A DNA stretch of 64,000 bases, taken from contig UQFS01000012.1 of the NCBI GenBank assembly GCA_900540375.1, positions 24,597-88,596 of the forward strand, written 5' to 3'. Origin of the DNA: an uncultured Prevotella sp. Its GTDB lineage: Bacteria > Bacteroidota > Bacteroidia > Bacteroidales > Bacteroidaceae. The position numbers and the translations under genes were made by a program. The notes under the pieces were generated by a model that searched no databases, was not told the DNA's origin, and saw only the letters and a program-made list of their open reading frames with translations. This document shows, in pieces, positions 26,815-34,850 of this stretch (the first letter of the stretch is position 1; each line of letters starts with the position of its first letter).

Positions 26815-28038
26815 TTAATAATTTCGCCTTAACACCAATGCCGAATTCGTTCCCCCGAATCCGAAGGAGTTGCTCAGCACGGTATTCAATGGCGTTTCCA
26901 CGGTGACGGGCGTGATGTTGAGGCCCTCACTGTATTCGTCGGGATGTTCGAGGTTGAGATTAGGAGCCACGAAGCCGTGCTGCATCATCAGCGTGCAATA
27001 GACCGCCTCGCTGGCTCCCGCCATCCAGCATTCATGGCCAGTGAGGGACTTCGTGGAGCTGATCAGCGCGCGCTTTCCGAGGAAGAGTTCACGCAATGCC
27101 TGTGCCTCGTACATGTCGCCTTGCGGTGTCGAGGTTGCGTGAGCGTTGACATAGTCGATGTCGTCAGTCGATACTCCGGCATCGTCCATCGCCCGCTGCA
27201 TGGCGATGCGGCAGCCCTGGTCACTCGGCGTGGAGATGCCGCCGCCGTTGCTTGAGAAGCCGTAGCCACAGACCTCGGCGAGTATCGTAGCCCCGCGTGC
27301 CACCGCATGGTCGTAGTCTTCGAGTACCAGGGCGGCAGCACCACCGCTGGGCACCAGTCCGTCGCGGTCGCGGTCAAAGGGTCTGCTGGCCTTTGTCGGC
27401 TCATCCATGCGGATGGAGAAAGCGCTGAGGGCATCGAAGGATGCCATGGCGTAATAGTTGGTCTCCTGTGCGCCACCGCAGAGCACCATGTCCTGAAGAC
27501 CTTGTTTGATGAGCATGTAGCTCAGTCCGATGCTGTGGCTGCCACTGGCGCACGCCGCGCTGACGGTGAAGTTCACGCCCCGGATGTGGAAAATCGTGCT
27601 GAGGTTCATGTTCACCGTGGAGTTCATCGACTGGAAGACACAGCCATATCCCAACATGGCGGTGTCGTGTTTCTCGTCCATGGTCTTTGCGGCCTCGATG
27701 ACAGGTTTGGCCGAAGAGTCGTTGCCAAAGATGCAGCCGACCTCATGATCGAGCAGATAGGCATCGTCGACGCCGGCTTGTGCGAAGGCCTGCCGGCTGG
27801 CCATATAGGCGTAGCGCGCCTCTTCCGACATACCGGCACGGGTATGGCGGTTGATGTCTTTCTTCGTGATGACCGGCTCGGGAACGATTCCTGTGAGTGC
27901 CGAGCGATAGCCGTAGGTCAGTCGTTCGGGTTGTATGCCGATACCCGACTTGCCGTCGTGGAGCGACTGCGCCACGCTGTTGAGGTCGGTACCCAGACAC
28001 GACCAGATGCCCATGCCGGTGATGACTACTCTATGCAT
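26815..28038 (-). CDS. FabB-type beta-ketoacyl-ACP synthase
   Basis: 407 residues, a single-domain ketosynthase. AACASGSHSIG places the nucleophile at Cys163, and VNAHATSTPQGD and SSTKSLTGHECWMAGASE supply the His and Lys/His residues. The C-terminus (GLNITPVTVETPLNT, NSFGFGGTNSALVLRR) is strikingly like E. coli FabB. Together with FabG upstream it forms the leading gene pair of the polyene operon. Unlike the other two KS proteins of the operon it has no fused second domain. Confidence 0.88.
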   Translation of the reverse strand: MHRVVITGMGIWSCLGTDLNSVAQSLHDGKSGIGIQPERLTYGYRSALTGIVPEPVITKKDINRHTRAGMSEEARYAYMASRQAFAQAGVDDAYLLDHEVGCIFGNDSSAKPVIEAAKTMDEKHDTAMLGYGCVFQSMNSTVNMNLSTIFHIRGVNFTVSAACASGSHSIGLSYMLIKQGLQDMVLCGGAQETNYYAMASFDALSAFSIRMDEPTKASRPFDRDRDGLVPSGGAAALVLEDYDHAVARGATILAEVCGYGFSSNGGGISTPSDQGCRIAMQRAMDDAGVSTDDIDYVNAHATSTPQGDMYEAQALRELFLGKRALISSTKSLTGHECWMAGASEAVYCTLMMQHGFVAPNLNLEHPDEYSEGLNITPVTVETPLNTVLSNSFGFGGTNSALVLRRNY

Positions 28039-28103
28039 TGTAGATATTGTATGATTTACGTTGAATGATGGTGTGTGGTGAGGGGAGTGTGGTGGTTCCC
28101 GAC

Positions 28104-28835
28104 TTATGTATACAGTCCACCGTTGACGTTGATGACCTCGCCTGTGATATAGGCTGCGCCTGGTGAGGCGAGGAAGGCGACGACCTCAGCGACCTCTTCC
28201 GGTTTGGCAAAGCGCTTCATCGGTACCATCTGCTTCAGAGCGTCTTCGTCGAGATCTTTCGTCATGTCGGTCTCAACAAAGCCCGGTGCCACGGCGTTGA
28301 CGGTGACGTCGCGGGCCGCTGTCTCCAGTGCGAGCGCTTTGGTGGCTCCGATGAGTCCGGCCTTCGCGGCACTGTAGTTGGCCTGTCCGGGCAGGCCCTT
28401 GACGCCGGAGAGTGAGGCCAGGTTGATGATGCGGCCCTCGTGGTGGCGCGGCATGACATGTTTCAGGATGCGGCGGGTCAGGAAGAAGAAGCCGTCGAGC
28501 GTGGTGCGCAGCACGTCGTGCCAGTCGTCGTCGCTCATCATAAACATCACGCCGTCGCGACGGATGCCCGCATTGTTGACGAGAATGGAGATGTAGTCGT
28601 CGGGATGGGCGGCCTCCCAGGTGTCGAGCGCCTTGCTCACCTGCTCTTCGTCACAGACGTCGAAAGGCATCAGTTCGGCTTTCACGCCCAGTGCCTCGAC
28701 CTGCTGTTGTGTCTCTTTTGCGGCAGTCTCGTTGCTGCGATAGTTGATGATGATGGGCAGTCCCATCTGTGCCAGACGGAGGCATACGGCACGGCCGATG
28801 CCACGGGAGCCTCCAGTCACTAAGATATATTTCAT
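28104..28835 (-). CDS. FabG-type 3-oxoacyl-ACP reductase
   Basis: 243 residues, short-chain dehydrogenase. The nucleotide-binding motif GGSRGIG, NNAGIRRDG, the catalytic Ser in NLASLSG and YSAAK are all present, as is the C-terminal GEVINVNGG. It should use NADPH to reduce 3-oxoacyl-ACP in each elongation round. It is first in the operon, 42 bases downstream of a consensus promoter, and is probably dedicated to this pathway rather than the housekeeping FabG. Confidence 0.88.
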   Translation of the reverse strand: MKYILVTGGSRGIGRAVCLRLAQMGLPIIINYRSNETAAKETQQQVEALGVKAELMPFDVCDEEQVSKALDTWEAAHPDDYISILVNNAGIRRDGVMFMMSDDDWHDVLRTTLDGFFFLTRRILKHVMPRHHEGRIINLASLSGVKGLPGQANYSAAKAGLIGATKALALETAARDVTVNAVAPGFVETDMTKDLDEDALKQMVPMKRFAKPEEVAEVVAFLASPGAAYITGEVINVNGGLYT

Positions 28836-28876
28836 ATTTTTGTGGTCTATACCATATTATTATATATAAGACTATG

Positions 28877-28907
28877 CAAAGTTAGTGGAAACTAAGGGAA
28901 CTACAAA
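28877..28907 (-). promoter_or_regulatory. Consensus promoter of the polyene operon
   Basis: On the minus strand: TTTG (28904-28907), a 19-bp spacer, then TAACTTTG (28877-28884). This fits the Bacteroidetes housekeeping consensus exactly, and the implied start lies about 35 bases before the fabG-type gene. Confidence 0.78.
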
Positions 28908-29069
28908 ATAAAATAACAACAATTATTTCTTCTACCCCTTACGGCGTAATCCGGAAGAGTATTCTCAATGGTTTCCTTGTCTTTATTTGTTTTTGTTGAG
29001 TGACGGTTTATCGTTTGTTGACAAAAAACGCCCGTTAGCTGAAATTTATAATATTTTCACGATAAAATA

Positions 29070-29101
29070 TTTGTGTATATTAAATAAAAGCTCTACCTTT
29101 G
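29070..29101 (+). promoter_or_regulatory. Consensus promoter driving a short transcript
   Basis: TTTG (29070-29073), a 20-bp spacer, then TACCTTTG (29094-29101). An intrinsic terminator follows about 65 bases later with no open reading frame between. Confidence 0.72.
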
Positions 29102-29107
29102 TAGGCG

Positions 29108-29197
29108 AAAAGAAATAATATATCGTTCGTTAGTTACAACAGCTTTTTTATTCAACTATCCAGACCATCCTTTTCGTGAGAAAGGGATGGCTTTTTT
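29108..29197 (+). ncRNA. Candidate small RNA of about 90 nt
   Basis: A perfect promoter ends at 29101 and a hairpin with T-run ends at about 29197, leaving a transcript of about 90 bases. The body is A/U-rich (AAATAATATATCGTTCGTTA) with no start codon followed by a usable frame. It could be a stand-alone small RNA or an attenuated leader of the nuo operon 270 bases downstream. I do not recognise the family. Confidence 0.5.
29165..29197 (+). terminator. Intrinsic terminator of the candidate small RNA
   Basis: CCATCCTTT pairs with AAAGGGATGG (one bulged G) around a short CGTGAG-type loop, followed by CTTTTTT. Confidence 0.72.
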
Positions 29198-29418
29198 ATG
29201 CATAACGACGAACGCTCTCTTTTCCAACCTTCCGTATGCTTATGTTGATCATGCAAATACGATCACGGGATACCACAGGTATTTGATCAGGTCAACCAAC
29301 TTTAAAAATAAGGCTCGAAGTAGTCAACCTAAAAAGGTCAAATACACTCATGTCACAGAATTGATAAGCCGAGATAACATTTTTAGGTAAATAATGTTCA
29401 TGTTACAGAAAGATTTAG

Positions 29419-29426
29419 TAACTTTG
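29419..29426 (+). promoter_or_regulatory. Probable -7 element of the nuo operon
   Basis: TAACTTTG matches the -7 consensus 45 bases before nuoA. The -33 position is poor (TTCA rather than TTTG). Confidence 0.5.
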
Positions 29427-29471
29427 CAAGCACTTAAGCGAATATTCAAAAAATAACGTTATCATTTTTTT

Positions 29472-29822
29472 ATGAACTTCATTTTATTCATCACCGTTTT
29501 GTTGACGGCTGTCACGCTGGTGCTTGGCGCATATGTCATTGCCAAGCTCATCGGTCCCCGTTCCTACAATCCGGTCAAGGGTGAGCCCTTCGAGTGCGGT
29601 ATCCCCACGCGCGGCAGCAGCTGGTTGCCATTGCATGCGGGCTACTATCTCTTTGCCATCCTTTTCCTGATGTTCGACATTGAGACCGTGTTGCTCTACC
29701 CCTGGGCCGTTGTCGTGAAACAGTTCGGCTCACTGGCTTTGGTGAGCATCGGCTTCTTCCTGGTGGTTTTGGTTTTAGGCTTGGCTTATGCCTGGCGGAA
29801 AGGAGCATTGGAATGGAAATAA
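29472..29822 (+). CDS. nuoA: NADH-quinone oxidoreductase-type complex subunit A
   Basis: 116 residues with three transmembrane helices. The loop GPRSYNPVKGEPFECGIPTRGSS includes the conserved YE/FECG segment of NuoA, and the second helix ends FLMFDIETVLLYPWA, the family signature. It is an inner-membrane subunit at the junction of the peripheral and membrane arms. First gene of a ten-gene operon; its end overlaps nuoB by 10 bases. Confidence 0.93.
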   Translation: MNFILFITVLLTAVTLVLGAYVIAKLIGPRSYNPVKGEPFECGIPTRGSSWLPLHAGYYLFAILFLMFDIETVLLYPWAVVVKQFGSLALVSIGFFLVVLVLGLAYAWRKGALEWK

Positions 29823-30628
29823 GAAAACCACACATCAAGAGCATTCCCTACGAGGAATTCAAGGACAACGATACCTTGGAGAATATCGCCGCCGAACTCA
29901 ACGACGGTGGCGTGAACGTGGTGCTGGGCAGTCTCGATCAGATGATCAACTGGGGCCGCAGCAACTCGCTGTGGTCGCTGACGTTCGGTACCTCGTGCTG
30001 CGGTATTGAGTTCATGGCTGTGGGTTGCGCCCGTTACGATTTCTCTCGCTTCGGCTTCGAGGTGACCCGTAACTCAGCCCGACAGGCCGACTTGATCATG
30101 TGCGCCGGTACGATTACCAACAAGATGGCTCCGGTGTTCAAGCGCCTGTATGATGAGATGGCCGAGCCAAAGTATGTCGTTGCTGTCGGCGGCTGTACCA
30201 TCAGCGGCGGTCCTTTCAAGAAGAGCTACAGCGTCGTGCGCGGTATCGATCAGATCGTACCTGTCGACGTCTACATCCCAGGCTGTCCTCCGCGTCCGGA
30301 GGCTATCCTCTACGGCATGATGCAGTTGCAGCGTAAGGTGAAGGTCGAGAAGTTCTTCGGAGGTGCCAACCACAAGATGACCCGTGAGGAGAAAGCGGAG
30401 AGTATGGGTCTCGGCGGTCTGCACGGCATCAGCAATGAGAACCTCAGCGCTGCCAAGATCGGCGGGAAGACCCCGATCATGGTCACAGCTACTCCCAACA
30501 AAGAAGACCTCGAAGTCCTCGGACGTGAGCTCGACGCTCTTGAAGAGGAGGGAAAGGAATTTGAAGTGCACAAGCAACCCGCTGCCGGCACTGAGCAGGC
30601 TGCGGCAAGTGATAACAATCAACAATAA
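29813..30628 (+). CDS. nuoB: Complex I subunit B, with long C-terminal extension
   Basis: 271 residues. Residues 35-172 are the NuoB core: the tandem Cys62-Cys63 in TSCCGIEF, Cys128 in GGCTISGG and Cys158 in PGCPPRPEA ligate the terminal [4Fe-4S] cluster N2 that reduces quinone. From about residue 175 there is an extension of nearly 100 residues, charged and then Gln/Ala/Glu-rich, ending in SDNNQQ, much longer than in most NuoB proteins. The start is set by the 10-base overlap with nuoA. The role of the extension is unknown; it may relate to the missing NADH module. Confidence 0.92.
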   Translation: MEIRKPHIKSIPYEEFKDNDTLENIAAELNDGGVNVVLGSLDQMINWGRSNSLWSLTFGTSCCGIEFMAVGCARYDFSRFGFEVTRNSARQADLIMCAGTITNKMAPVFKRLYDEMAEPKYVVAVGGCTISGGPFKKSYSVVRGIDQIVPVDVYIPGCPPRPEAILYGMMQLQRKVKVEKFFGGANHKMTREEKAESMGLGGLHGISNENLSAAKIGGKTPIMVTATPNKEDLEVLGRELDALEEEGKEFEVHKQPAAGTEQAAASDNNQQ

Positions 30629-30643
30629 GGTAAGCGAACTGTC

Positions 30644-32221
30644 ATGAAGTTAGAAAACAAAGAATTCGGATTTGACAACTTTGCCGCTGAGATGGCAAAG
30701 CTGAAGAATGATAAGCATTTCGATTACCTGATCACCATCATCGGTGAGGATTTCGGTCCTGAGGAAGGACTGGGATGTATCTACATCCTGGAGAACACCG
30801 ACAGCCACGAGCGCGTTTCTGTCAAGCAGATGGCCAAGAAGGTTGGAGAGACAGACTATGTCATCCCCTCTGTACTGAAACTCTGGCACGACGCCGACCT
30901 GCTCGAGCGTGAGGTCTATGACTTCTTCGGCATCAAGTTCCTCGGACATCCCGACATGCGTCGCCTGTTTATGCGCAGCGACTTCCAAGGCTGGCCACTT
31001 CGCAAGGACTTCGATATGAGTCCCGAGAAGAACCAGTTCCCCATGACCGATGAGCCTGAGACCGACTGGACCTCAGAGTGGAACCTCAACGACTGCGGTG
31101 ATCTCGTGGAGACCAAGCACCGTCTGCTCGATGACGACGACTTCGTCATCAACTTCGGTCCTAACCACCCAAGTACCCACGGTGTGCTCCGTCTGAGAAC
31201 TGTCGTTGACGGTGAGACCATCAAGCACATCTATCCTCACCTCGGATACATCCACCGCGGTATGGAGAAGATGATGGAGAGCATGACCTATCCTCAGACG
31301 CTCGCCCTCACCGACCGACTGAACTACCTTTGCGCCATGCACCATCGTCATGCCCTCGTCGGCGTCATCGAGGAGGCTATGGGCATTGAGCTCAGCGACC
31401 GCATCCGCTACATCCGCACCATCATGGACGAGTTGCAGCGTATCGACAACCACCTGCTCTTCCTCGGAACATGCGCGCAGGACCTCAGCGCCCTGACGGC
31501 ATTTCTCTACTGTATGCGTGACCGTGAGCATGTGCTCAACGTCATGGAGGAGACTACGGGCGGACGACTCATTCAGAACTATTATAGAATAGGTGGTCTG
31601 CAGGCCGATATCGACCCGCATTTCGTGGAGAACACCAAGACACTCTGCAAATATCTCCGTCCTTTCGTACAGGAGTATCTCGATGTCTTCGGTGACAACG
31701 TCATCACTCACCAGCGTCTCGAAGGCGTAGGCTACATGAATCTTGAGGATTGTATCAACTACGGCGTTACCGGTCCTGCCGGACGTGCCGCCGGGTGGAA
31801 GAACGATGTCCGCAAGAATCATCCTTACGATCTCTACGGCAAGGTGAACTTCGAGCAGATCCTTGGTACCAACTGCGATTCCATGGACCGCTACATGATC
31901 CACATCAACGAGATCTATCAGAGTTTGAACATCATCGAGCAGCTCATCGACAACATCCCTGAGGGTGACTTCTACATCAAACAGAAGCCGATCATCAAGG
32001 TGCCTGAGGGCCAGTGGTGGTTCTCTGTGGAGGGCGGTGCCGGTGAGTTTGGCGTCTACCTCGACAGCCGTGGTGACAAGAGTCCTTATCGTGTGAAGAT
32101 GCGTCCGATGGGCTTGACGCTTGCCGGCGCTTTCGATAAGATGCTGCGTGGTGAGAAGATCGCTGACCTGATCGCTACCGGTGCTTCCATCGACTTCGTG
32201 ATCCCGGATCTGGATAGATAA
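30644..32221 (+). CDS. nuoCD: Complex I fused subunit C/D
   Basis: 525 residues. Residues 1-150 are NuoC-like (LKLWHDADLLEREVYDFFGIKFLGHPDMRRL), followed after a linker by NuoD (about 175-525) with FGPNHPSTHGVLR, HLGYIHRGMEK, EMGIEL-type region and the C-terminal PDLDR. NuoD forms part of the quinone-binding pocket with NuoB. The C-D fusion occurs also in E. coli. It is separated from nuoH by a 122-base gap filled with short repeats. Confidence 0.93.
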   Translation: MKLENKEFGFDNFAAEMAKLKNDKHFDYLITIIGEDFGPEEGLGCIYILENTDSHERVSVKQMAKKVGETDYVIPSVLKLWHDADLLEREVYDFFGIKFLGHPDMRRLFMRSDFQGWPLRKDFDMSPEKNQFPMTDEPETDWTSEWNLNDCGDLVETKHRLLDDDDFVINFGPNHPSTHGVLRLRTVVDGETIKHIYPHLGYIHRGMEKMMESMTYPQTLALTDRLNYLCAMHHRHALVGVIEEAMGIELSDRIRYIRTIMDELQRIDNHLLFLGTCAQDLSALTAFLYCMRDREHVLNVMEETTGGRLIQNYYRIGGLQADIDPHFVENTKTLCKYLRPFVQEYLDVFGDNVITHQRLEGVGYMNLEDCINYGVTGPAGRAAGWKNDVRKNHPYDLYGKVNFEQILGTNCDSMDRYMIHINEIYQSLNIIEQLIDNIPEGDFYIKQKPIIKVPEGQWWFSVEGGAGEFGVYLDSRGDKSPYRVKMRPMGLTLAGAFDKMLRGEKIADLIATGASIDFVIPDLDR

Positions 32222-32227
32222 TAAGAA

Positions 32228-32338
32228 TGATGAATGATGAATTTGGAATGATGAATGTATCTTTCAACACTCAACATTGAACATTCAACATTGCGAAGCA
32301 AGTCATTCAACATTCAACATTTAACATTCAACATTACT
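32228..32338. repeat. AATGATGAATG / CATTCAACATT repeats inside the nuo operon
   Basis: The gap begins with GAATGATGAATGATGAAT copies and ends with CAACATTGAACATTCAACATT copies, that is, the same short repeat in both orientations. The transcript could fold back on itself between nuoCD and nuoH. Confidence 0.72.
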
Positions 32339-32343
32339 AAAAT

Positions 32344-33429
32344 ATGTTTGATTTCACAGTAGTAACACAGTGGTTTGACAATCTCCTCCGACAGACATGC
32401 GGGTTGGGGGACTTTTGGACAATCCTCATTGAATGTGTCGTGGTGGGTCTGATCGTGCTGACGCTCTATGCCCTCATCGCCATGTTCATGATATATTTCG
32501 AGCGTAAAGTCTGTGCTTTCTTCCAGTGCCGTCTCGGCCCTATGCGTGTGGGTCCCTGGGGGTCTGTGCAGGTGGTGGCCGACGTGCTGAAGATGCTTAT
32601 CAAGGAGATCTTCGGCGTTGATCGCTCTGACAAGTTCTTGTATGCGCTGGCACCGTTTCTGACCATCATCGCTTCGGTGGGCACCTTCTCGTTCCTCCCT
32701 TGGAACAAAGGCGCTGCCGTGCTCGACTTCAACGTCGGCGTGTTTATGGTCACCGCCATCAGCAGCATCGGTATCCTCGGCATCATCCTTTCGGGATGGG
32801 GCTCCAACAACAAGTATTCTGTTATCTCTGCCATGCGTGGAGCCGTGCAGATGATCTCATACGAGATGAGTCTCGGCCTGTGCATGGTCACGGCAGTGGT
32901 GCTTTGCGGCACTATGCAGCTCAGCGGCATCATCGAGGCACAGACAGGTCCTTGGAAGTGGCTGATCATTCAGGGTCACATCCCTGCCATCGTTGCTTTC
33001 ATCGTTTTCTTGATCGCCGGTAACGCAGAGGCCAACCGTGGTCCGTTCGACTTGGCTGAGGCTGAGAGTGAGCTGACTGCCGGTTACCACACTGAGTACT
33101 CCGGTATGGGCTTCGGCTACTTCTATTTGGCTGAGTACCTCAATCTCGTGGTCATCGCCGGACTTGCTACCACGGTCTTCCTGGGTGGCTGGGCACCGCT
33201 GAACATCGGTGTTGCCGGTTTCGACAACGTGATGAACTATATCCCCGGCTTCGTCTGGTTCGGTGGTAAGATGCTCGTGGTCATCTGGGTGCTCATGTGG
33301 GCCCGCTGGACTTTCCCCCGTCTGCGCATTGACCATATCCTGCAGCTCGAGTGGAAATATCTCATGCCGCTGATGCTTCTCACTCTCGTGGTGATGACCG
33401 CATGTGTGGCTCTTGGACTTACTCTTTAA
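32344..33429 (+). CDS. nuoH: Complex I subunit H
   Basis: 361 residues with about eight transmembrane helices. FERKVCAFFQCRLGPMRVGPWG and GNAEANRGPFDLAEAESELTAGYHTEYSG are the two NuoH signatures and line the quinone access tunnel. It anchors the peripheral arm in the membrane. It is preceded by the repeat-filled gap and followed closely by nuoI. Confidence 0.94.
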   Translation: MFDFTVVTQWFDNLLRQTCGLGDFWTILIECVVVGLIVLTLYALIAMFMIYFERKVCAFFQCRLGPMRVGPWGSVQVVADVLKMLIKEIFGVDRSDKFLYALAPFLTIIASVGTFSFLPWNKGAAVLDFNVGVFMVTAISSIGILGIILSGWGSNNKYSVISAMRGAVQMISYEMSLGLCMVTAVVLCGTMQLSGIIEAQTGPWKWLIIQGHIPAIVAFIVFLIAGNAEANRGPFDLAEAESELTAGYHTEYSGMGFGYFYLAEYLNLVVIAGLATTVFLGGWAPLNIGVAGFDNVMNYIPGFVWFGGKMLVVIWVLMWARWTFPRLRIDHILQLEWKYLMPLMLLTLVVMTACVALGLTL

Positions 33430-33441
33430 TAATATATAGAA

Positions 33442-34011
33442 ATGTCAAATCAATCATATTTCGGCGGCATTAAGAATGCTATGAAGACATTGACCACGGG
33501 ATTGAAGGTGACCATGAAGGAGTACTTCACCCCGAAGTCAACGGAGCAGTATCCCGAGAATCGCAAGACCACGCTCCATGTGGCTGCCCGTCACCGCGGA
33601 CGTCTCGTGTTTAAGCGCGTGGAGGATCCCGAGGATCCGCAGGCCGTGAAACGCGGTCTGAAGATAGGCGACTACAAGTGCACGGCATGTACCATGTGCG
33701 AGAAAGCATGCCCCAACGACACCATCAAGATCACTTCCCACATGGAGACAGATCCTGAGACGGGGAAGAAGCATAAGGTGCTCGATGACTATCAGTACGA
33801 CTTAGGCGACTGCATGTTCTGTGAGCTCTGCGTCAACGCCTGCAACTTCGATGCTATCCACTTCACGAATGACTTCGAGAACGCAGTCTTTGACCGTAGC
33901 AAACTCGTCATGCACCTCGACAAGGAGGTATATAAAGGAGGCAGCCTGCCCAACCTTATCGATGGCGGCGCACCTCTGAAGATTGGAGAGTTTAACACCA
34001 AAACCAAGTAA
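33442..34011 (+). CDS. nuoI: Complex I subunit I (2x[4Fe-4S] ferredoxin-like)
   Basis: 189 residues. Two CxxCxxCxxxC clusters are visible: CTACTMCEKACPND and CMFCELCVNACNFD, binding clusters N6a and N6b. They pass electrons from the input side to NuoB. In the absence of NuoEFG this subunit is the likely entry point for electrons from a ferredoxin-like donor; that is inference. It is 12 bases after nuoH and 5 bases before nuoJ. Confidence 0.94.
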   Translation: MSNQSYFGGIKNAMKTLTTGLKVTMKEYFTPKSTEQYPENRKTTLHVAARHRGRLVFKRVEDPEDPQAVKRGLKIGDYKCTACTMCEKACPNDTIKITSHMETDPETGKKHKVLDDYQYDLGDCMFCELCVNACNFDAIHFTNDFENAVFDRSKLVMHLDKEVYKGGSLPNLIDGGAPLKIGEFNTKTK

Positions 34012-34016
34012 AGACA

Positions 34017-34538
34017 ATGGCTAATATCGTAATGTTTTGCATCTTGGCTGTAGTCATCCTTGGCTCAGCCGTGCTGTCGGTGTTCACCCGCAGCATTATG
34101 CGTGCCGCCACGTACCTGTTGTTCGTGCTGTTCGGCATTGCCGGCATCTACTTCCTGCTCGACTACACCTATTTAGGTGCCGCGCAGATCTCCATCTATG
34201 CCGGTGGTATCACCATCCTGTACATCTTCGCCATCTCACTCGTCAGCAAGCGTACGCTGCAGAACCTCTACAGCCGCTTCAAGGGCGTGCGGGTCGTGCA
34301 GGGCGCGCTCATCTCGCTCGTGGGACTGGCTACTGTGGCTGTGGTGCTTCTGAAGAATAAGTTTATTGACGCTGCCTGCAGTGTCGCCGACGTGGAGGTG
34401 CCCATGTCGCAGATCGGCAAGGCCCTCGTCGGTTCTGGTAAATATGAATATGTGTTGCCGTTTGAGTTCATCTCCCTGTTCCTGTTGGCATGTATCATCG
34501 GTGGCATTATGATCGCAAGAAAGGAGGACAAGAAATGA
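34017..34538 (+). CDS. nuoJ: Complex I subunit J
   Basis: 173 residues with five transmembrane helices. The segment YLGAAQISIYAGGITILYIFAISL is the NuoJ signature. It belongs to the membrane arm and takes part in the coupling near NuoA/NuoH. Its stop codon overlaps the nuoK start (ATGA). Confidence 0.92.
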   Translation: MANIVMFCILAVVILGSAVLSVFTRSIMRAATYLLFVLFGIAGIYFLLDYTYLGAAQISIYAGGITILYIFAISLVSKRTLQNLYSRFKGVRVVQGALISLVGLATVAVVLLKNKFIDAACSVADVEVPMSQIGKALVGSGKYEYVLPFEFISLFLLACIIGGIMIARKEDKK

Positions 34539-34843
34539 TTCCCGTTGAATGTTATCTTGCGCTGAGCACACTGCTGTTCTTTATCGGCGTGTTTGGCTTC
34601 GTCACTCACCGCAATCTGATCGCCATGCTCATCTCCATTGAGCTGGTACTCAATTCGGCTGACCTGAACTTCGCGGTGTTCAACCGCATCCTGTTCCCCG
34701 GACAGTTCGAGGGCGTTTTCTTCACGCTGTTCTCCATGGGCATCAGCGCTGCCGAGACCGCTGTGGCATTGGCCATCATCATCAATGTTTACCGCAACTA
34801 TCACAGTGACCAGGTGAACAGTATTGAAAACATGAAATTCTAA
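34535..34843 (+). CDS. nuoK: Complex I subunit K
   Basis: 102 residues starting at MIPVECYLAL. The start is fixed by ATGA overlap with nuoJ and by a rare strong Shine-Dalgarno (AAGGAGGACAAGAA) in front; the longer frame is an out-of-family extension. Three helices with LIAMLISIELVLNSADLN carry the membrane Glu used in proton translocation. Equivalent to Mnh/Mrp subunit C. Confidence 0.93.
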   Translation: MIPVECYLALSTLLFFIGVFGFVTHRNLIAMLISIELVLNSADLNFAVFNRILFPGQFEGVFFTLFSMGISAAETAVALAIIINVYRNYHSDQVNSIENMKF

Positions 34844-34850
34844 ACGAACC

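Larger units (their letters stand above)
28836..29471. other. 636-base divergent intergenic region
   Basis: It separates the polyene operon (-) from the nuo operon (+). It holds the polyene promoter, a second promoter (29070-29101), a candidate small RNA ending in a terminator near 29197, and a -7 box for nuoA. 28908-29069 and 29198-29410 show nothing I can identify. The 67-codon frame at 29187-29390 starts inside the terminator and lacks coding character. Confidence 0.6.

Noticed and set aside
27550..27552. Housekeeping fatty-acid synthase role for the FabB-type and FabG-type genes at 26815-28835
   Set aside because: They lead an operon with polyene-specific genes (GT2-acyltransferase fusion, LolA, KS-CLF fusions), so a dedicated role is more likely, though a housekeeping role is not strictly excluded.
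29187..29390. 67-codon frame upstream of nuoA
   Set aside because: It begins inside a terminator hairpin and has no coding character or start-site support.
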